A DNA stretch of 64,000 nucleotides. It comes from Salarias fasciatus. Lineage: Eukaryota > Chordata > Actinopteri > Blenniiformes > Blenniidae. The position numbers and the translations under genes were made by a program. The notes beneath the pieces were generated by a model that worked only from the letters and a program-made list of their open reading frames with translations, was not told where the DNA came from and ran no database searches. The stretch spans positions 8,861,822 through 8,925,821 of the forward strand of contig NC_043760.1 in assembly GCF_902148845.1 (NCBI RefSeq), given 5' to 3'. Position 1 is the first letter of the stretch; every line of letters begins with the position of its first letter. Below, piece by piece: positions 11,913 to 23,815 of this stretch.

Positions 11913-13107
11913 ATGGGAGAAACTGAGCTCTGCTTCCCGCAGCTCTTCAACACCTCCTGCTGGAAGCCGAAGCGTCCACTCAGCGAGACTGTGTTCATTT
12001 ACTCTCTGCTGTCCTTCATCTCTCTGCTCACTGCTTCTCTCAACCTGCTCGTCATTATCTCCATCTCCCACTTCAAGTAGCAACTTTTCATCCACCTCAT
12101 GCATAACATAAAAGTGCTGAATTTTTTCATGTTTACAGGACGACATATTTCAATTTGTGATAATATTTGATATCAACTGCCACTTTCTATGCATGTTCCT
12201 GTTTTTCATTAACTAAATGTGCAAATGATAGATTTGATGTTTTATTCAAAGGAATCAGTTAATAACTCATGTGATGTTCCTCTTTTAATGCAGGCAGCTC
12301 CAAACTCCCACCAACCTCCTGCTATTGTCTCTGGCTGTCTCAGATTTCTTCGTGGGCCTCAATATGACATTTATGATCATTCTCACCAACAGCTGTTGGT
12401 TTCTTGGTGACTTTATGTGTGTGCTATATAGTGTTTTGACTTACCTAATCACCTCAACCTCAGTAGGAACCCTGGTACTCATATCAGTCGACCGCTATGT
12501 GGCCATTTGTGACCCTCTCCACTACTCCACTAAAGTCACTGTGAGTAGAGTTTCTGTCTGTATTTCTCTCTGTTGGTCTTGTTCTTTTTTGTACAACAGC
12601 TTCATTTTGAGAGATAACCTCATACAGCCGGGCCGGTTCAACTCCTGCTACGGAGAGTGTGTCATGGTTATTGACTACTTTATAGGAATTGTTGATACAA
12701 GTCTCACTTTTGTGGGGCCTGTTACTGTGATCATAGTCCTGTACATGAGAGTGTTTGTGGTGGCTGTGTCTCAGGCCCGGGCCATGCGCTCTCAGATTGC
12801 TGTCAGACTTCAACATCAACAGACTGTGCGTGCTAAAAGATCTGAGATGAAAGCAGCCAAGACTCTGGGTGTAGTTGTTGTTGTTTTTCTCTTATGCCTT
12901 TGCCCACATTATTGTTCCCTGTTTTCAGACCAGAACAGCTTGTTTAACATTATGTCTGTGGCCTTAGAGATCTGGCTGTTCTATCTTAACTCCTGTCTCA
13001 ACCCAGTGATTTATGCTTTTTGCTACCCCTGGTTTCTGAAATCTGTTCGGCTGATTTTCACTTTGAAAATATTTCAGCCTCACTCCTGTGATGCTTGCAT
13101 ATTATGA
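11913..13107 (+). CDS. taar: Trace amine-associated receptor, class III-like, copy 2 (type II)
   Basis: Exons 11913-12076 and 12294-13107 (325 aa), intron 217 bp. All structural GPCR anchors are present: N1.50, D2.50, C97, DRY at 121-123, W149, P197, NPVIYAFCYPWF. Residue 3.32 is T104 while D189 (5.42) is kept. A second Asp sits higher at the TM5 entrance (VIDYF, D182). TM6 reads FLLCLCPHY, so the toggle Trp is replaced by Leu. The first exon 2 residues read QLQTPTN instead of QLHTPTN. TM2-TM3 (TFMIILTN, GDFMCVLYS) groups with copies 5 and 7, TM4-C terminus with copies 4, 6 and 7. The C terminus is HSCDACIL. A decayed TAAR tail follows 74 bp downstream. Confidence 0.93.
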
Positions 13108-13180
13108 ACACTGAAATGAAACGACTATTTAACATCTTAAAATCACTGAGTGATTTTGTAATCGTTGTTCTGTTACTAAT

Positions 13181-13534
13181 CCATCAAAGTCACATTGACA
13201 CGGTTTCTCTCTGCCTTTGTTCACTGTGTCTCAGGCCTGGGGTGTGAGCTCTCAAATTAGAAATTCCAGGGTTCAAAGACTGTAATAGCTAAATATTCTT
13301 CCTTGAAAGTAGCCAGGACTCCGGGTGTAGTAGTCCTCGCCTTTTTCTCATGCTGCTGTTCATTTTACATTTCATCTCGTCGACCACAGTAGCTCTCCTG
13401 GGTTTACATCAAATACTATCAAGGCATGGTTCTGTTACCTTAACTCATGTTAAGGTAAACCCCTGGTTTCTGAAATCTGTCAAGCTTATTGCCACATGTA
13501 AATGACTGAACTGATTAGACTACAACATTTTGTA
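13181..13534 (+). pseudogene. Truncated TAAR tail pseudogene 3' of copy 2
   Basis: Degenerate TAAR exon 2. A TM4-entry piece (CCATCAAAGTCACATTGACACGG) joins directly to the TM5/ICL3 boundary (TGTGTCTCAGGCCTGGG), so TM4-TM5 have been deleted. ICL3-TM6 follows, then TM7 is lost down to CCCTGGTTTCTGAAATCTGTC. Type I-like character: it matches VVLAFFSCC...SFYIS. Several stops and frame breaks are present. The same relic occurs at 34476-34830 and 61418-61747, so it predates the duplication of this unit. Confidence 0.88.
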
Positions 13535-14339
13535 GAGAGACAATCTATCCTGTGATATGCTGTGATTTGGCCTTCACCCCTAATCAGCTGGGATCTTCTT
13601 CAGCAGCCTGCGACCTTGTAATCAATAAAGAAGTATTGAACATAGATGGACAGATGGAAGGACAATACGTAGTGACTAATATGACACCTATTTTTTAAGG
13701 TTAGATTTATTATTGACAAAAAAACTTCCCAGGGCAGTGGCTCATTTTAACATGGTACTTAAGGAGAGCAATTTGAGAAGAATCTACTCTTTTCTTTAAG
13801 ACGGTGACACTATCATAAAAACCTGAAAATCATGTAAATTTGTAACATTTAATTTTAAAAATGGTGGGTGACATGTCTTCAAATAAAGTACCTGCTCAAG
13901 AAATCTGTGTTTTTTTAATTGCCTGTTCCTGTGAGGGAACAATAATAATGGGGTTACACAACAGATTGATGGAGGGAGCAGAAGACTTAGTTCACAACCA
14001 AATTTCGTGGGTGCTCATGAAGAGCGACAATTCACAGTAAAAAAAAAAAAAAAAAAGGTCAAGGACAGGAGAGACTAGAGAAAAACATGAAGGACAAAAC
14101 AGAAAACTGCACAGGCATTTCGCTGGATAACAGAAACAACACAAAGGCAAGTAGAATTTACAAATATGCATCCACAAGATGATGCAAGAATAATAAACAG
14201 TTTAAACATTCAGGTGGTGATCGTGCTGCAAGAAGGCGGCACAGGCTGTTTACAGTGATTAAGGAGGTTCGAGGAGGTAGTCTGGGTTGATTTCGTCCAT
14301 GGGGGGGTTTTAGGAGACTGTTCATGAGTGAGTGTCTGT

Positions 14340-14841
14340 CTCTGTTTCAGTGGGTGTTTGCAGTGCGCATGGCCCAGGGGAAGAGGCTGTTTGTCAGTCT
14401 GCTAGTGTGTGATTTTGTTGACCTGTAGTGTCTCCCAGAGGGCAGAAGGTCAACTAGGGGGGGGACAGGGTGTGAGGGGTCTCCCGTGATGACTTTGGTC
14501 CTCCTGAGGCAGCAGGATGTGGAGATGTGTTCCAGGCTGGGCAGGGGGCAGCCGATGATCTTTTGGGCAGTGTTAATGACCCTCTGCACCGCCTTCCTGT
14601 CCTCAGCTGTGGAGTCTGTGTGCTACACACTCATTCAGTACGTCAGCACACTCTCCACAGAGGAGTGATAGAAGGCCAGCAGCAGCTTTGTGTCCAGGTT
14701 GTTTTTCCTGAGGACACGTAGGAAGTGTAGCTGCTGCTGAGTCTTTCTGACCAGGGCCCTCGGTGGAGAGGCAGACATATTACATGATGGTGGTAGCAGC
14801 ACATCCCAGAGATTCGGCAGTTTCCCCGACGGGGTCGACAC
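14340..14841 (-). pseudogene. LINE reverse-transcriptase C-terminal fragment
   Basis: Reads on the minus strand as ALVRKTQQQLHFLRVLRKNN, then SSVESVLTY, then VINTAQKIIGCPLPSLEHIS and PLVDLLPSGRHYRS, the thumb/C-terminal region of an L2/CR1/Rex1-like LINE. An in-frame stop follows SVLTY in this copy; the copy near 62929-63351 reads through with SVWYAGSTAEDRK. Repeated at 35646-36140 and 62929-63351 as part of the duplicated unit behind copies 2, 4 and 7. Confidence 0.78.
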
Positions 14842-15980
14842 GGACAGGGGCAGCCCGCTTCACAGCTGTGCCAGGGAGGTCAACGACAACGGTGGCAGAC
14901 CACCATGCGGCTTCACCGAGGACGACCACATGGCAGTCCTTTCTCGAAGGGAGGCGGAGAGTCCAGTGTCGAGCTTGTGGTGGCTGGTCCCAGCTCCACG
15001 CAGGAAGGTGGGGAAGACTGTTGTCTTCCTTCAGCCAAGGCCCTCCAGCTGATAGATATGTTCTCAATCCTGGTTAACTAGGACTTCCTTCCACTTGTCG
15101 GTCCTCACTCCTCCTCATTTGCCCCTTAGCCCAAGGGCTGCTACACCTCAACTGTGTCCAAACCGTCCACTCCACTTGGTAACCACTACACTACTTGTTT
15201 AGTCACTCTGCGGTTTCTGTCCTCGACCAGCAGCTGGAGCTTTTCCCCGTCTCTCACTCTCACACTCAGGCATCACACAGCGCTCCAGCCTCCAGCAGCT
15301 CCAGCTGCTCGCAAGCTGCACACAACGGCAGACAGTGTGAATGTTGCGGACCGGATTTTGGCGAAGTCATTTGATATTCTTCCTTACGAAGAGAAAATTG
15401 GTGTTAAACTGCAGGACAGATCAACTCTGAAAACTGAGCTGGTGCAAAAGGTGGGGAAAAGTAACAGGTCTTTTCAGCTGCCCTGATATGACAAGTGAGC
15501 TGCTGACTGAAGTGCTGTAGCCTACAGTTGGCCATGCCTCTGGATGAAACCATCTCAGGGATGTGTTGTCTGGTCAGAAGTGGGCTTTGGGTATCTGTCT
15601 AATTTTGACAGGGCATACAAAAGCATGACAGCTAATAGAATTTACATACAAAAAAACACACATATGACAATATCTGCTGAAAATGAGCTTCCCCTCTTCG
15701 GAAGACCAGCAGCCGCCACTGGTCTGGAGATAATTCAGGGTTTGTTTTGTATATAGATTGTTGATTTCATCTGAATCTGGAGACATTGGGAAGCGTTATG
15801 ACTTTCTTCACAGGATAACATTTCCCATATATTTGATACATTAACACACACAGTAACAGAGAGTAGAATTATAACTACCGGTGAACTGTCCGCATTTGTT
15901 AAAAGGTTATTTGAGAACATACGAACAATGGAGAAGATAAAAGTTTTAGAGGGAGATTTTTCTGGAGAATGAACTCACTA

Positions 15981-16043
15981 GAGGAAAAGAGATAAATGAG
16001 CTGGATGACAGAGGGTTTTGTCACAAAGCTGTTGGAGCTCAGA
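15981..16043 (+). pseudogene. Orphan TAAR exon 1 leader relic
   Basis: GATAAATGAGCTGGATGACA and TCACAAAGCTGTTGGAGCTC match the leader found immediately before TAAR exon 1 (compare 11831-11880). Similarity then stops abruptly at AGAAGAGAGT, before the MGETEL start codon. This marks a deleted TAAR gene or a recombination breakpoint. A second copy lies at 36831-36893. Confidence 0.75.
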
Positions 16044-16049
16044 AGAGAG

Positions 16050-16945
16050 TGCAAAGACATGATGATCCTTTGATTGCAATCAACACTCCAGACGACTGGC
16101 TACTACACTTGCACAGAGATATAACAGAGAACATCCCAAAGACTTTCGTTAGGAAACATACCTGGTAAATATCCAGGATGCACAAGCTGAGGATCCAGTT
16201 ATCAAATTACAAACCAGAGCAGCAGGAGAGACCTCATACAACCAGCCATTAGTGTAATACCCCACAGGACAACAAGGTGACTAACTCCACATGCAGAATA
16301 TGTAGTATGCAGAGTGATTATAGATGAATGTGATCATGCAAATACATCCTCTGACCACTGAGAAGATCAGAAGCAGGCCAGAAAGGCCCTCAGGACCCAG
16401 ACAATCGGCGGCAATCCCAGAGCCCAATTCCTAGCCACTACTCCAGGAAGATGCTGACACACCAATCTAGAAGGGGGCAGAGGAAGGCCTCTGCCGGGAC
16501 CCCTGGCAGTCACGAGGCCCAGCCCTCAGGGCTCCAAGACTGGCAGGCACCGACGTCACCAGGCATGAGAACCCCAGGGCGAGCAGAGCAGAGGGTCCAG
16601 GGCCCCAAGAGCCTAAGAGTCAACCCCACCCACTCAGGCAGAGGACCATGACCATACCCAGGATAACTGGCCCAAATCCACAATATCACAACGCCTCCCA
16701 CCCCTTCCCTCCTCCCTCCTCTCCTCTTCCACCACCACCAAGCCCCCCCACCCCCACCTTGTACCCTGTACCCTGGATCCCGGGGCAGTAACCAGAGACC
16801 AGGGGGCACACAAACCTAGACATGAGCAGGCACCCACTAATCCAGGTCCACCGGTAACTCCACCCCACTGCCACCATGACACCCCAACAAGCAGCCCAGA
16901 TCCCAACCGCAAGACCGCATCAACCGCCCGCAGCGTCTGGTTTGT
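16050..16945. repeat. Pyrimidine-rich array repeat, copy 1 of 3
   Basis: Begins GATGATCCTTTGATTGCAAT and runs through CAGCAGGAGAGACCT, the GGCAATCCCAGAGCCC stretch and a CCACCACCACCAAGCCCCCC tract to CAACCGCCCGCAGC. Repeated at about 36911-38515 (interrupted by a Harbinger-like MITE) and 44346-45290. No coding region is supported. The minus strand of the C-rich part is G-rich enough to be a quadruplex candidate. Confidence 0.75.
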
Positions 16946-17067
16946 AATTTGATACCTGGATGCTCAGCTTGCATGTAACAGATAAGTACCAGCTATATTC
17001 TCTGACAAAAGTGCATATGAGGCCCTCTGTTGTATGAGACATGCAGGTGGCCAGTTGCATTTGAAGA

Positions 17068-17085
17068 CCCCCCCCCCCCCCCCCC
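17068..17085. repeat. Poly-C run
   Basis: A homopolymer C tract that I do not see in the parallel copies of this block. Confidence 0.85.
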
Positions 17086-17159
17086 ATGACCTCTGACTCC
17101 CCATTGGTGAGGTCCCAATCATCATCTTACATGAAGTGATGGAGCTGATCACACGGGAC

Positions 17160-18130
17160 CAGAGGGAACTTTTTTTCATTGGAGAGAGAATCTGAATCTG
17201 GTGAAATTTGTGGAGTCTTCTCAGAGGTCAGTGGTCATATTTGCATCATCACTGTGACATTTTTATGATCACGCTCATCTTTAATCACTCTTCATATTCT
17301 GCATGCAAACTCAGGCACCTCATTGGCTTGTGCTGTGTGAGACTAATAGCTATTTGTACTGGGTTTCTGCTGATGCTGTGGTTTGTAATTTGTAACTACC
17401 AGCTATTTTCGAACAAAAGTCCATAGGAGGCCCTCTGTTAAATCTCTGTGCAGGTGCAGTAGCCAGTCGTCTGGAGTGTCAGTTCCGGTTGAAGGATCAT
17501 CGTATCTTTGCACTCTTTTCCTTTCCTCTCCACTCCTTTTTGTTTGCTTGCATGTTCACTTGTTTGTTTGTTTCCTTCACACTCTGTCTGTCTTCCTGTC
17601 TTTCTGTCCCCCTGTCAGGTCCAGCATTGGAAAATAATAAAATACACAAAAAAATCATATTATCAAGAGGAGCATTATACTTACAGGCTCCTCTTGGAAA
17701 AGTAAATATGTCAGGCACGTCACAGCAGCCAGACCCTCATTCTGCTGCACTGATGCTGGACAGGACAGGTTAAAAAAAAAAAAAGACAGAAGGATGTCCG
17801 GCAATTTCTGTACGCCTGTTCCATTTTTGCCCAACATAAGACATCCCAGCATTCAACTTCTGGTCTCCTGCATCCCCTGCCCATCTCATAACGTCCTTGG
17901 TCCAACATTGCTCTGGACTTCGTGACGGGGTCCGATGGGACTCAATATCCTCTCATCTTAACATCCTTCCTCCTGGTCTAAGCAGCTCCCTTGGGTGGAT
18001 TTTGCCCACTACTCTATGGAGAGTTCCCCCTTTGAGCGCATGATAGGGTCCCCTCTTCCCTGCACTCAAATCTGACACCACGCTGTCAATCTCACCTCTC
18101 CGTGTCAATCACAGAGAGGTAGCTGACACA
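17160..18130 (+). mobile_element. Fossil Ty3/gypsy-like fragment (integrase part), copy 1
   Basis: Around 17800-18090 the sequence resembles the zinc-finger and core/C-terminal part of a Ty3/gypsy integrase (AQHKTS-like, LDFVTGSDGT-like, LPWVDFAHNS-like stretches). It is short, broken and non-functional. It is preceded by a T-rich region with GTCTGTCTTCCTGTCTTTCT. The block recurs before copies 4, 5 and 6 (about 31640-32700, 38515-40290, 45290-46080), so it is an old insertion that multiplied with the array. Confidence 0.6.
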
Positions 18131-18651
18131 GAGAATGAACAACTGAAGAAATGAAGCATGGTCTGACAGGTTTGCTGTCAGTCAGGCTCACTTGACTGAC
18201 AACTGACTCACTGCACGTCACAATCAACCAGCCTGAAATTGAAGAAAGAGCTAAACACAGTACAATCACGATATAAATTGTATTGACTTGTTTTGACATC
18301 TCCTGTTCAGTCAAAAAATGATAAGACAACAGTGTTTGATGTGTTTCTTCCGAACACAAAAACTGTACCGACACCTGCAGCTGGATTCAAGGAGATAGTC
18401 ATTGACTTTAGTGGACTTTGACTCAAATTGTGGTAATATTTCAACAAATAGATTGGATAGAAAGACTGTTATATGAAACAAATGACGTGAGATGAGCGAG
18501 AGAGAGAAAGGGAGGAGGGAGATTCATTGAGGAAAAATATTGGGCAGAGAGAGTCAGGACTGAAAAGAGATAAATAAGCTGGATGATGGATATTGTAGTC
18601 ACAAAGTTGTTGGAGCTCAGCAGCTTCTCCTCTCATCCTCGCTCTGTCAGG
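18131..18651 (+). promoter_or_regulatory. taar: 5' flank and leader of TAAR copy 3 (flank class B)
   Basis: Shared with copies 4 (about 32740-33233) and 6 (about 46090-46601): GTGTTTGATGTGTTTCTTCC, CTGTACCGACACCTGCAGCT and ATGATGGATAT in place of the class A leader. It retains GATTCATTGAGGAAAAAT near 18521. It is homologous to class A at lower similarity. Regulatory role is inferred only from conservation. Confidence 0.45.
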
Positions 18652-19827
18652 ATGGGAGAAACTGAGCTCTGCTTCCCGCAGCTCTTCAACACCTCCTGTT
18701 GGAAGCCGAAGCGTCCACTCAGCGAGGCTGTGCTCATTAACTCTCTGCTGTCCTTCATCTCTCTGCTCACTGCTTCTCTCAACCTGCTCGTCATTATCTC
18801 CATCTCCCACTTCAAGTAGCAACTTTTCATCCACCCCATGCAAAACATGAATGTGTTGAATTTTTTTGTGTTCACGAAATAATATATTTTCCTATGTACT
18901 CTGCCACTTCTGTGTATGTTCCTGTTTTTAATTAACTAAATGTGCCAATGATAGATTTGATGTCTTCTTAATACAAATCAGTTAATAACTCATGTGATGT
19001 TCCTCTTTTTATGCAGGCAGCTCCACACTCCCACCAACCTCCTGCTGTTGTCTCTGGCTGTCTCAGATTTCTTCGTGGGCCTCCTTATGCCTTTTCTGAT
19101 TGTCCAAACCAACGGCTGCTGGTTTCTCGGTGACCTTGTGTGTGTAATATATGGCGGTTTGACTTGCCTTATCATCTCGGCCTCAGTAGGAACCATGGTA
19201 CTCATATCAGTCGACCGCTATGTGGCCATTTGTGATCCTCTCCACTACTCCACTAAAGTCACTGTGACAAGAGTTTCTGTCTGTATTTCTCTCTGTTGGT
19301 CTTTTTCTTTTTTGTTCAACAGCCTTATATTAAAGGATCACTTCAAAAGACCAGGCCTGTATAACTCCTGCTATGGAGAGTGTGTAGTAGTTGTTAGTTA
19401 CACCGTCGGAGTTGTGGACTTATTCCTGACGTTTATTGGCCCTTTTACAGTGATCATAGTTATGTATATGAGAGTGTTTGTGGTGGCTGTGTCTCAGGCC
19501 CGGGCCATGCGCTCTCAGATGAAGACATTTCAGGGTTCAGAGACTGTGCATGTTAAAAACTCTGAGTTAAAAGCAGCCAAGACTCTAGGTGGAGTTGTTC
19601 TTGCCTTTTTCTCATGCTGCTCTCCGTTTTATATTTCATCTCTTTTAGGCCAGAGTAGCTCAGCTGGGTTTCCATCCATTCCTATAGAGTCATGGCTATT
19701 TTATCTTAACTCCTGTCTGAACCCAATGATTTATGCTTTTTGTTACCCCTGGTTTCTGAAATCTGTCAAGCTCATTGTCACATGTAAAATACTGAAGCCT
19801 GACTCCAGTGATATCAGTATTTTGTAG
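18652..19827 (+). CDS. taar: Trace amine-associated receptor, class III-like, copy 3 (type I)
   Basis: Exons 18652-18815 and 19017-19827 (324 aa). The 201-bp intron is letter-for-letter the same as in copy 1, although exons and 5' flank differ. Residue 3.32 is T104 (IYGGLTCLI), D189 (5.42) kept, canonical DRY at 121-123, Cys at 6.48 (FFSCCSPFY), TM7 NPMIYAFCYPWF, C terminus KPDSSDISIL. N-glycosylation sequon at N13. Differences from copy 1 cluster in TM2 end-TM3 (LVCVIYGGLTCLIISAS), the ligand-pocket side. It is followed by a 3' flank like that of copy 1 and then by the TA-repeat and Rex6-like LINE. Confidence 0.93.
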
Positions 19828-20362
19828 AGACTGTCAGTCCTGTGATAGACTGTTACCTGTCCGGGTGTATCAGGCCTTCACCTATAATCAGCTGGGATCA
19901 GCTTCAGCACCCTGTGACCCTGTACAGCATCAACAAGCATTGACGACAGATTAACAGATGGAAGGACAATGCACAGTGACTGATATTACACCCATTTGAT
20001 TTTTTTAATTTATCTATTCTAACTGGCCTTCGCTTAGTTTTATTAATGAGGATAAGAAAAACCTTCCCAGAGCAGTGGCTCATCTTCCAATAATACCACA
20101 CACTTTTGCATGAGGGTGTGGAGGGTGAGGGCGGTGACCAGAGAATAGTGAGGTGTGAAACTCCAGCTTTATTTCCATCACAGTTATTTATCTACATAAA
20201 TTTTCTCTTGTTCCTAACTTTTGTTAGAAACAAGGGCAGTCTTGTCTTGTTGTTGTTACTTTGCGTGTGTGAATAAAAATGATTCTAGTTTTCCAGCACT
20301 AAGAATGCAGTGAGTGAAGTCAAGTCTTGGAGGTTTTTCTTACCTTAAAGTAAAAAAAAACT

Positions 20363-20366
<4 letters not shown>
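19828..20366. other. 3' flank of TAAR copy 3, no gene
   Basis: The first ~100 bp match the copy 1 3' flank. The rest is unique AT-rich DNA with no coding signal. Confidence 0.6.

Positions 20367-20428
<62 letters not shown>
20367..20428. repeat. (AT)n microsatellite
   Basis: Pure AT run followed by a T run to about 20448. A related interrupted ATATATATGTATATATATA tract occurs at about 23836-23858, on the other side of the Rex6-like LINE. Confidence 0.95.
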
Positions 20429-20445
<17 letters not shown>

Positions 20446-20479
20446 TTTAATTTAAATATACAATAAATTTTAAAAAAAT

Positions 20480-23400
20480 ATGTTCTCGCCACCCCGGCGG
20501 AATTGTGTCTGTCTCCTTCAAGCTCGGGTCCTCTGCCAGAGGCCTGGGAGCTTGAGGGTTCTGCGCAGGATCTTAGCTGTTCCTACGATTGCGCTCTTTT
20601 GAACAGAGATTTCAGATGTTGTTCCTGGTATCTGCTGGAGCCATCCTCCCAGCTTGGGGGTTACTGCTCCCAGTGTCCCGATCACTACTGGTATCACTGT
20701 TGTCTTCACGCCCCACACTCTTTCTATCTCTTCCCTTAACCCTTGGTACTTCTCCAGCTTCTCGTGCTCCTTTTTCCTGATGTTGCCATCACTTGGGATT
20801 GCTGCATCTATCACCACAGCTGTCTTCTGCTGTTTATCCACCACCACTATGTCAGGTTGATTCGCCATCACCTGCTTGTCAGTCTGGATCTGGAAGTCCC
20901 ACAGGATCTTGGCTCGATTGTTCTCGACCACCTTTGGAGGTGTCTCCCATCTTGACCCTGGGACCTCCAGTCCATACTCGGTACATATGTTCATGTACAC
21001 GATGCCCGCTACCTGGTTGTGCCGTTCCATGTATGCCTTGCCTGCCAGCATCTTACACCCTGCTGTGATGTGCTGTACTGTCTCTGGGGCTTCTTTGCAC
21101 GGTCTGCACCTGGGGTCTTGTTTGGTGTGGTAGATCACGGCCTCTATTGATCTTGTGTTAAGGGCCTGTTCTTGTGCCGCCATGATTAGTGCCTCTGTGC
21201 TGTCCTTCAGTCCAGCCTTTTCCAGCCACTGGTATGTTTTTCCAATGTCAGCCACTTCTTCAATTTGTCGGTGGTACATGCCATGCAGGGCTTTATCTGT
21301 CCATGATAGCTCCTCTGGGTCCTCCTTACTGGGCTTTTGGTGTCTGAGGCATTCACTTAGCAGATCATCACTGGGAGCCATCTTCTTGGTATACTCATGG
21401 AGGCTCTTGGTTTCCTCCTGGATAGTGGCTCTGACACTCTCTAGTCCTCGGCCTCCCTCCTTTCTCTTGGTGTATAGCCTCAGTATGCTGGACTTAGGGT
21501 GGAACCCTCCGTGCATTGTAAGGAGCTTTCTTGTCTTGATATCAGTGGCTTGCATTTTTTCCAGTGGCCAGGATATTATGCCAGCAGGGTATCTGATTAC
21601 TGGTCGGTGTTTATGGCCTGGATCTTATTTTTGCCATTCAGCTGACTCTTCAGGACTTGTCTTACTCTCTGTAGGTATTTGGCTGTGGCTGACTTTCGAG
21701 CTGCCTCCTCATGGTTACCATTTACCTGTGGGATCCCCAGGTGCTTGTAGCTGTCCTGCACATCTGTTATGTTCCCTTCAGGCAATTCAACTCCTTCAGT
21801 TGTGATCACCTTCCCTCTTCTAGATACCATTCATCCACATTTATCTAGTTCGAATGACATCCCGATGTCATTGCTGTTTATCCTGGTGAGGTGAATCAGG
21901 GAGTCGATGTCACGCTCATTCTTGGCATACAATTTGATGTCATCCATGTAGAGGAGGTGGCTGACAGTTGTTCCGCTCTTGAACCGGTATCCAAAGCTGC
22001 TCTTAGTAATGATCTGGCCAGGTTCACGCCTATGCAGAACAGCAGGGGGGACAGGGCATCACCTTGGTATATGCTGCATTTGATGCTCACCTGTGCCACT
22101 GGTTTTGAGTTGGCCTCTAGACTTGTCTTCCACAGCGCCATTGAGTTCTGAATGAAGCTCCTTAGAGTCCTGTTGATGTTGTACAGTTTCAAGCACTCCA
22201 GTATCCATGTGTGTGGCATTGAGTCATAGGCTTTCTTGTAATCACTCCAGGCAGTGCACAGGTTGGTGCTGTGGGCCTTGCAGTCTTGGGCGATTGCCCT
22301 GTCAACCAGTAGCTGGTGTTTGGCCCCCCTGGTGTTATTGCCAATCCCTTTTTGTGCTTTACTCATGTACTGATCCATGTGCCTACTTATCTTGGCCGCT
22401 ATGATGCCTGATAGGAGTTTTCATGTGGTGCTGAGGCAGGTTATAGGCCGGTAGTTTGATGATATTTTTCCCTTCTGGCTGTCCTTCATGATGAGGACTG
22501 TCTGACCTTGGGTTAGCCACTCTGGGTGGGTCCCTGATATTAGTAGCTGGTTCATTTGTGCTGCAAAGCGTTCATGGAGTGCAGTTAGCTTCTTAAGCCA
22601 GTAATCTTGTGAATCTTGTCGGGCCCTTGAGCTGTCCAGCTCTTCATTTTGGCCACTCTTGCCTGTACATCTGCTGTTGTAATTGCTACTGGGTCTTGTT
22701 ATGGGAGGTTGCTGTGCTCTGCCTGCAAGCCTGCCAGCCAGTGGGCATTGGTGTTGTGTGACACATCTTTCTCCCAGATACTCTTCCAGTATTGCTCAGT
22801 CTCAGCCCTGGGTGGGTCTGCTGTGGTCTTACTACTCTGCCACTGAGAGTAGACCTTAGCTGGATTGTTGGAGAACATCCTGTTTATTCTCCTGGTCTCC
22901 ACTTCTCTCGTGTATCTCTTTAGGCGGGTAGCTAGGGCTGTGAGTCTTTGCTTAGCAGTCTCCAATGTCTCAGTTATTGACAGCTTTCTGTATTTCTTGG
23001 GCAGTTCTTTCTTCAGATTCACCCCTCTGCTTAGTTCTGCGAGGAAGCTGACTTCTCTCCGTGTTGCCATGATTTTTGCCTCTAGCCTTCTTTTCCATGG
23101 AGGTTCTTGGTCACTCCGGCTACTCATGCTGTTCATCTTGTAGCCAAGCATCTCTAGGATGACTGTCGCTGTTGCATATGTCAGCTGATTGGTCTCAGTG
23201 ATGCTGTTGGTAGGGATTGTTAGCAGTGCTGTGTTCACATCTTCCAGTAGAGACTCCGTTAGTACTTTATCATTACTTAGCCTTGGCAGGCAGGATGGTA
23301 TTGAGTTCCCCCAGGACGTCATGATCTTCTCTCTCAGGTCAGCTGCTCTCGTGTTCAGCTCTGTTATTGGGGCTTGGTACCCAATCTCGTATGACCTGTC

Positions 23401-23815
23401 GTCCTGGCTCCCCCTTGATGTAGCATCCTGTACCGTGGGTGAGGTGCCGGGTCTTGGTCCCCATTCCTGTTGCACCTCATCAATCTCCAACTGTGACAGT
23501 AAGTTCCTCTTGTGGATATTTGAGCACTGACTTAGTAGCTGTTTCTTAGTCAGCTTGGATGTTGGGTTTCGAAGTAACCATTGTTCCCACATTCTCTGCA
23601 TGTATCCCCCTTTCGCTGGGAATACTGCTGTAGTAGCATTCCATTAGCGCTCTGTTCTCCGACCTGCTCCACGATTGTCTTGTTCCAGTAGTCAATTTGT
23701 CATCAGTATGCCCTGGTTCCACAACAACTGACGCAGACCTGACTTGACCCGGGCGACATCCGAGCTGGTATGACTCTGTCATTTATGGTTTCGCTCATGC
23801 TGAGGTGTGTCCCTA
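20480..23815 (-). mobile_element. Rex6/R4 (Dong)-like LINE with restriction-like endonuclease
   Basis: A nearly full-length but broken non-LTR element. Minus-strand order: N-terminal Myb-like/linker region (WSRSENRALMECYYSS; QLLSQCSNIHKRNLLSQLEI) at 23782-22699; RT core with SDYKKAYDSMPHTWILECLK and YQGDALSPLLFCIG at 22378-21896; RT tail at 21830-21597; C-terminal part at 21555-20518 with CRPCKEAPETVQHITAGC and the endonuclease stretch PDIVVVDKQQKTAVVIDAAI. Endonuclease downstream of RT and absence of an APE domain fit the R2/R4/Rex6 group. Several frameshifts and stops separate the pieces, including a stop-disrupted YMDD region around 21835-21895. TA-rich simple repeats lie on both sides. 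Confidence 0.85.

Noticed and set aside
12484-12819. 111-aa minus-strand frame opposite TAAR exon 2, repeated in other type II copies
   Set aside because: Antisense shadow of the receptor TM3-ICL3 region; no independent support.
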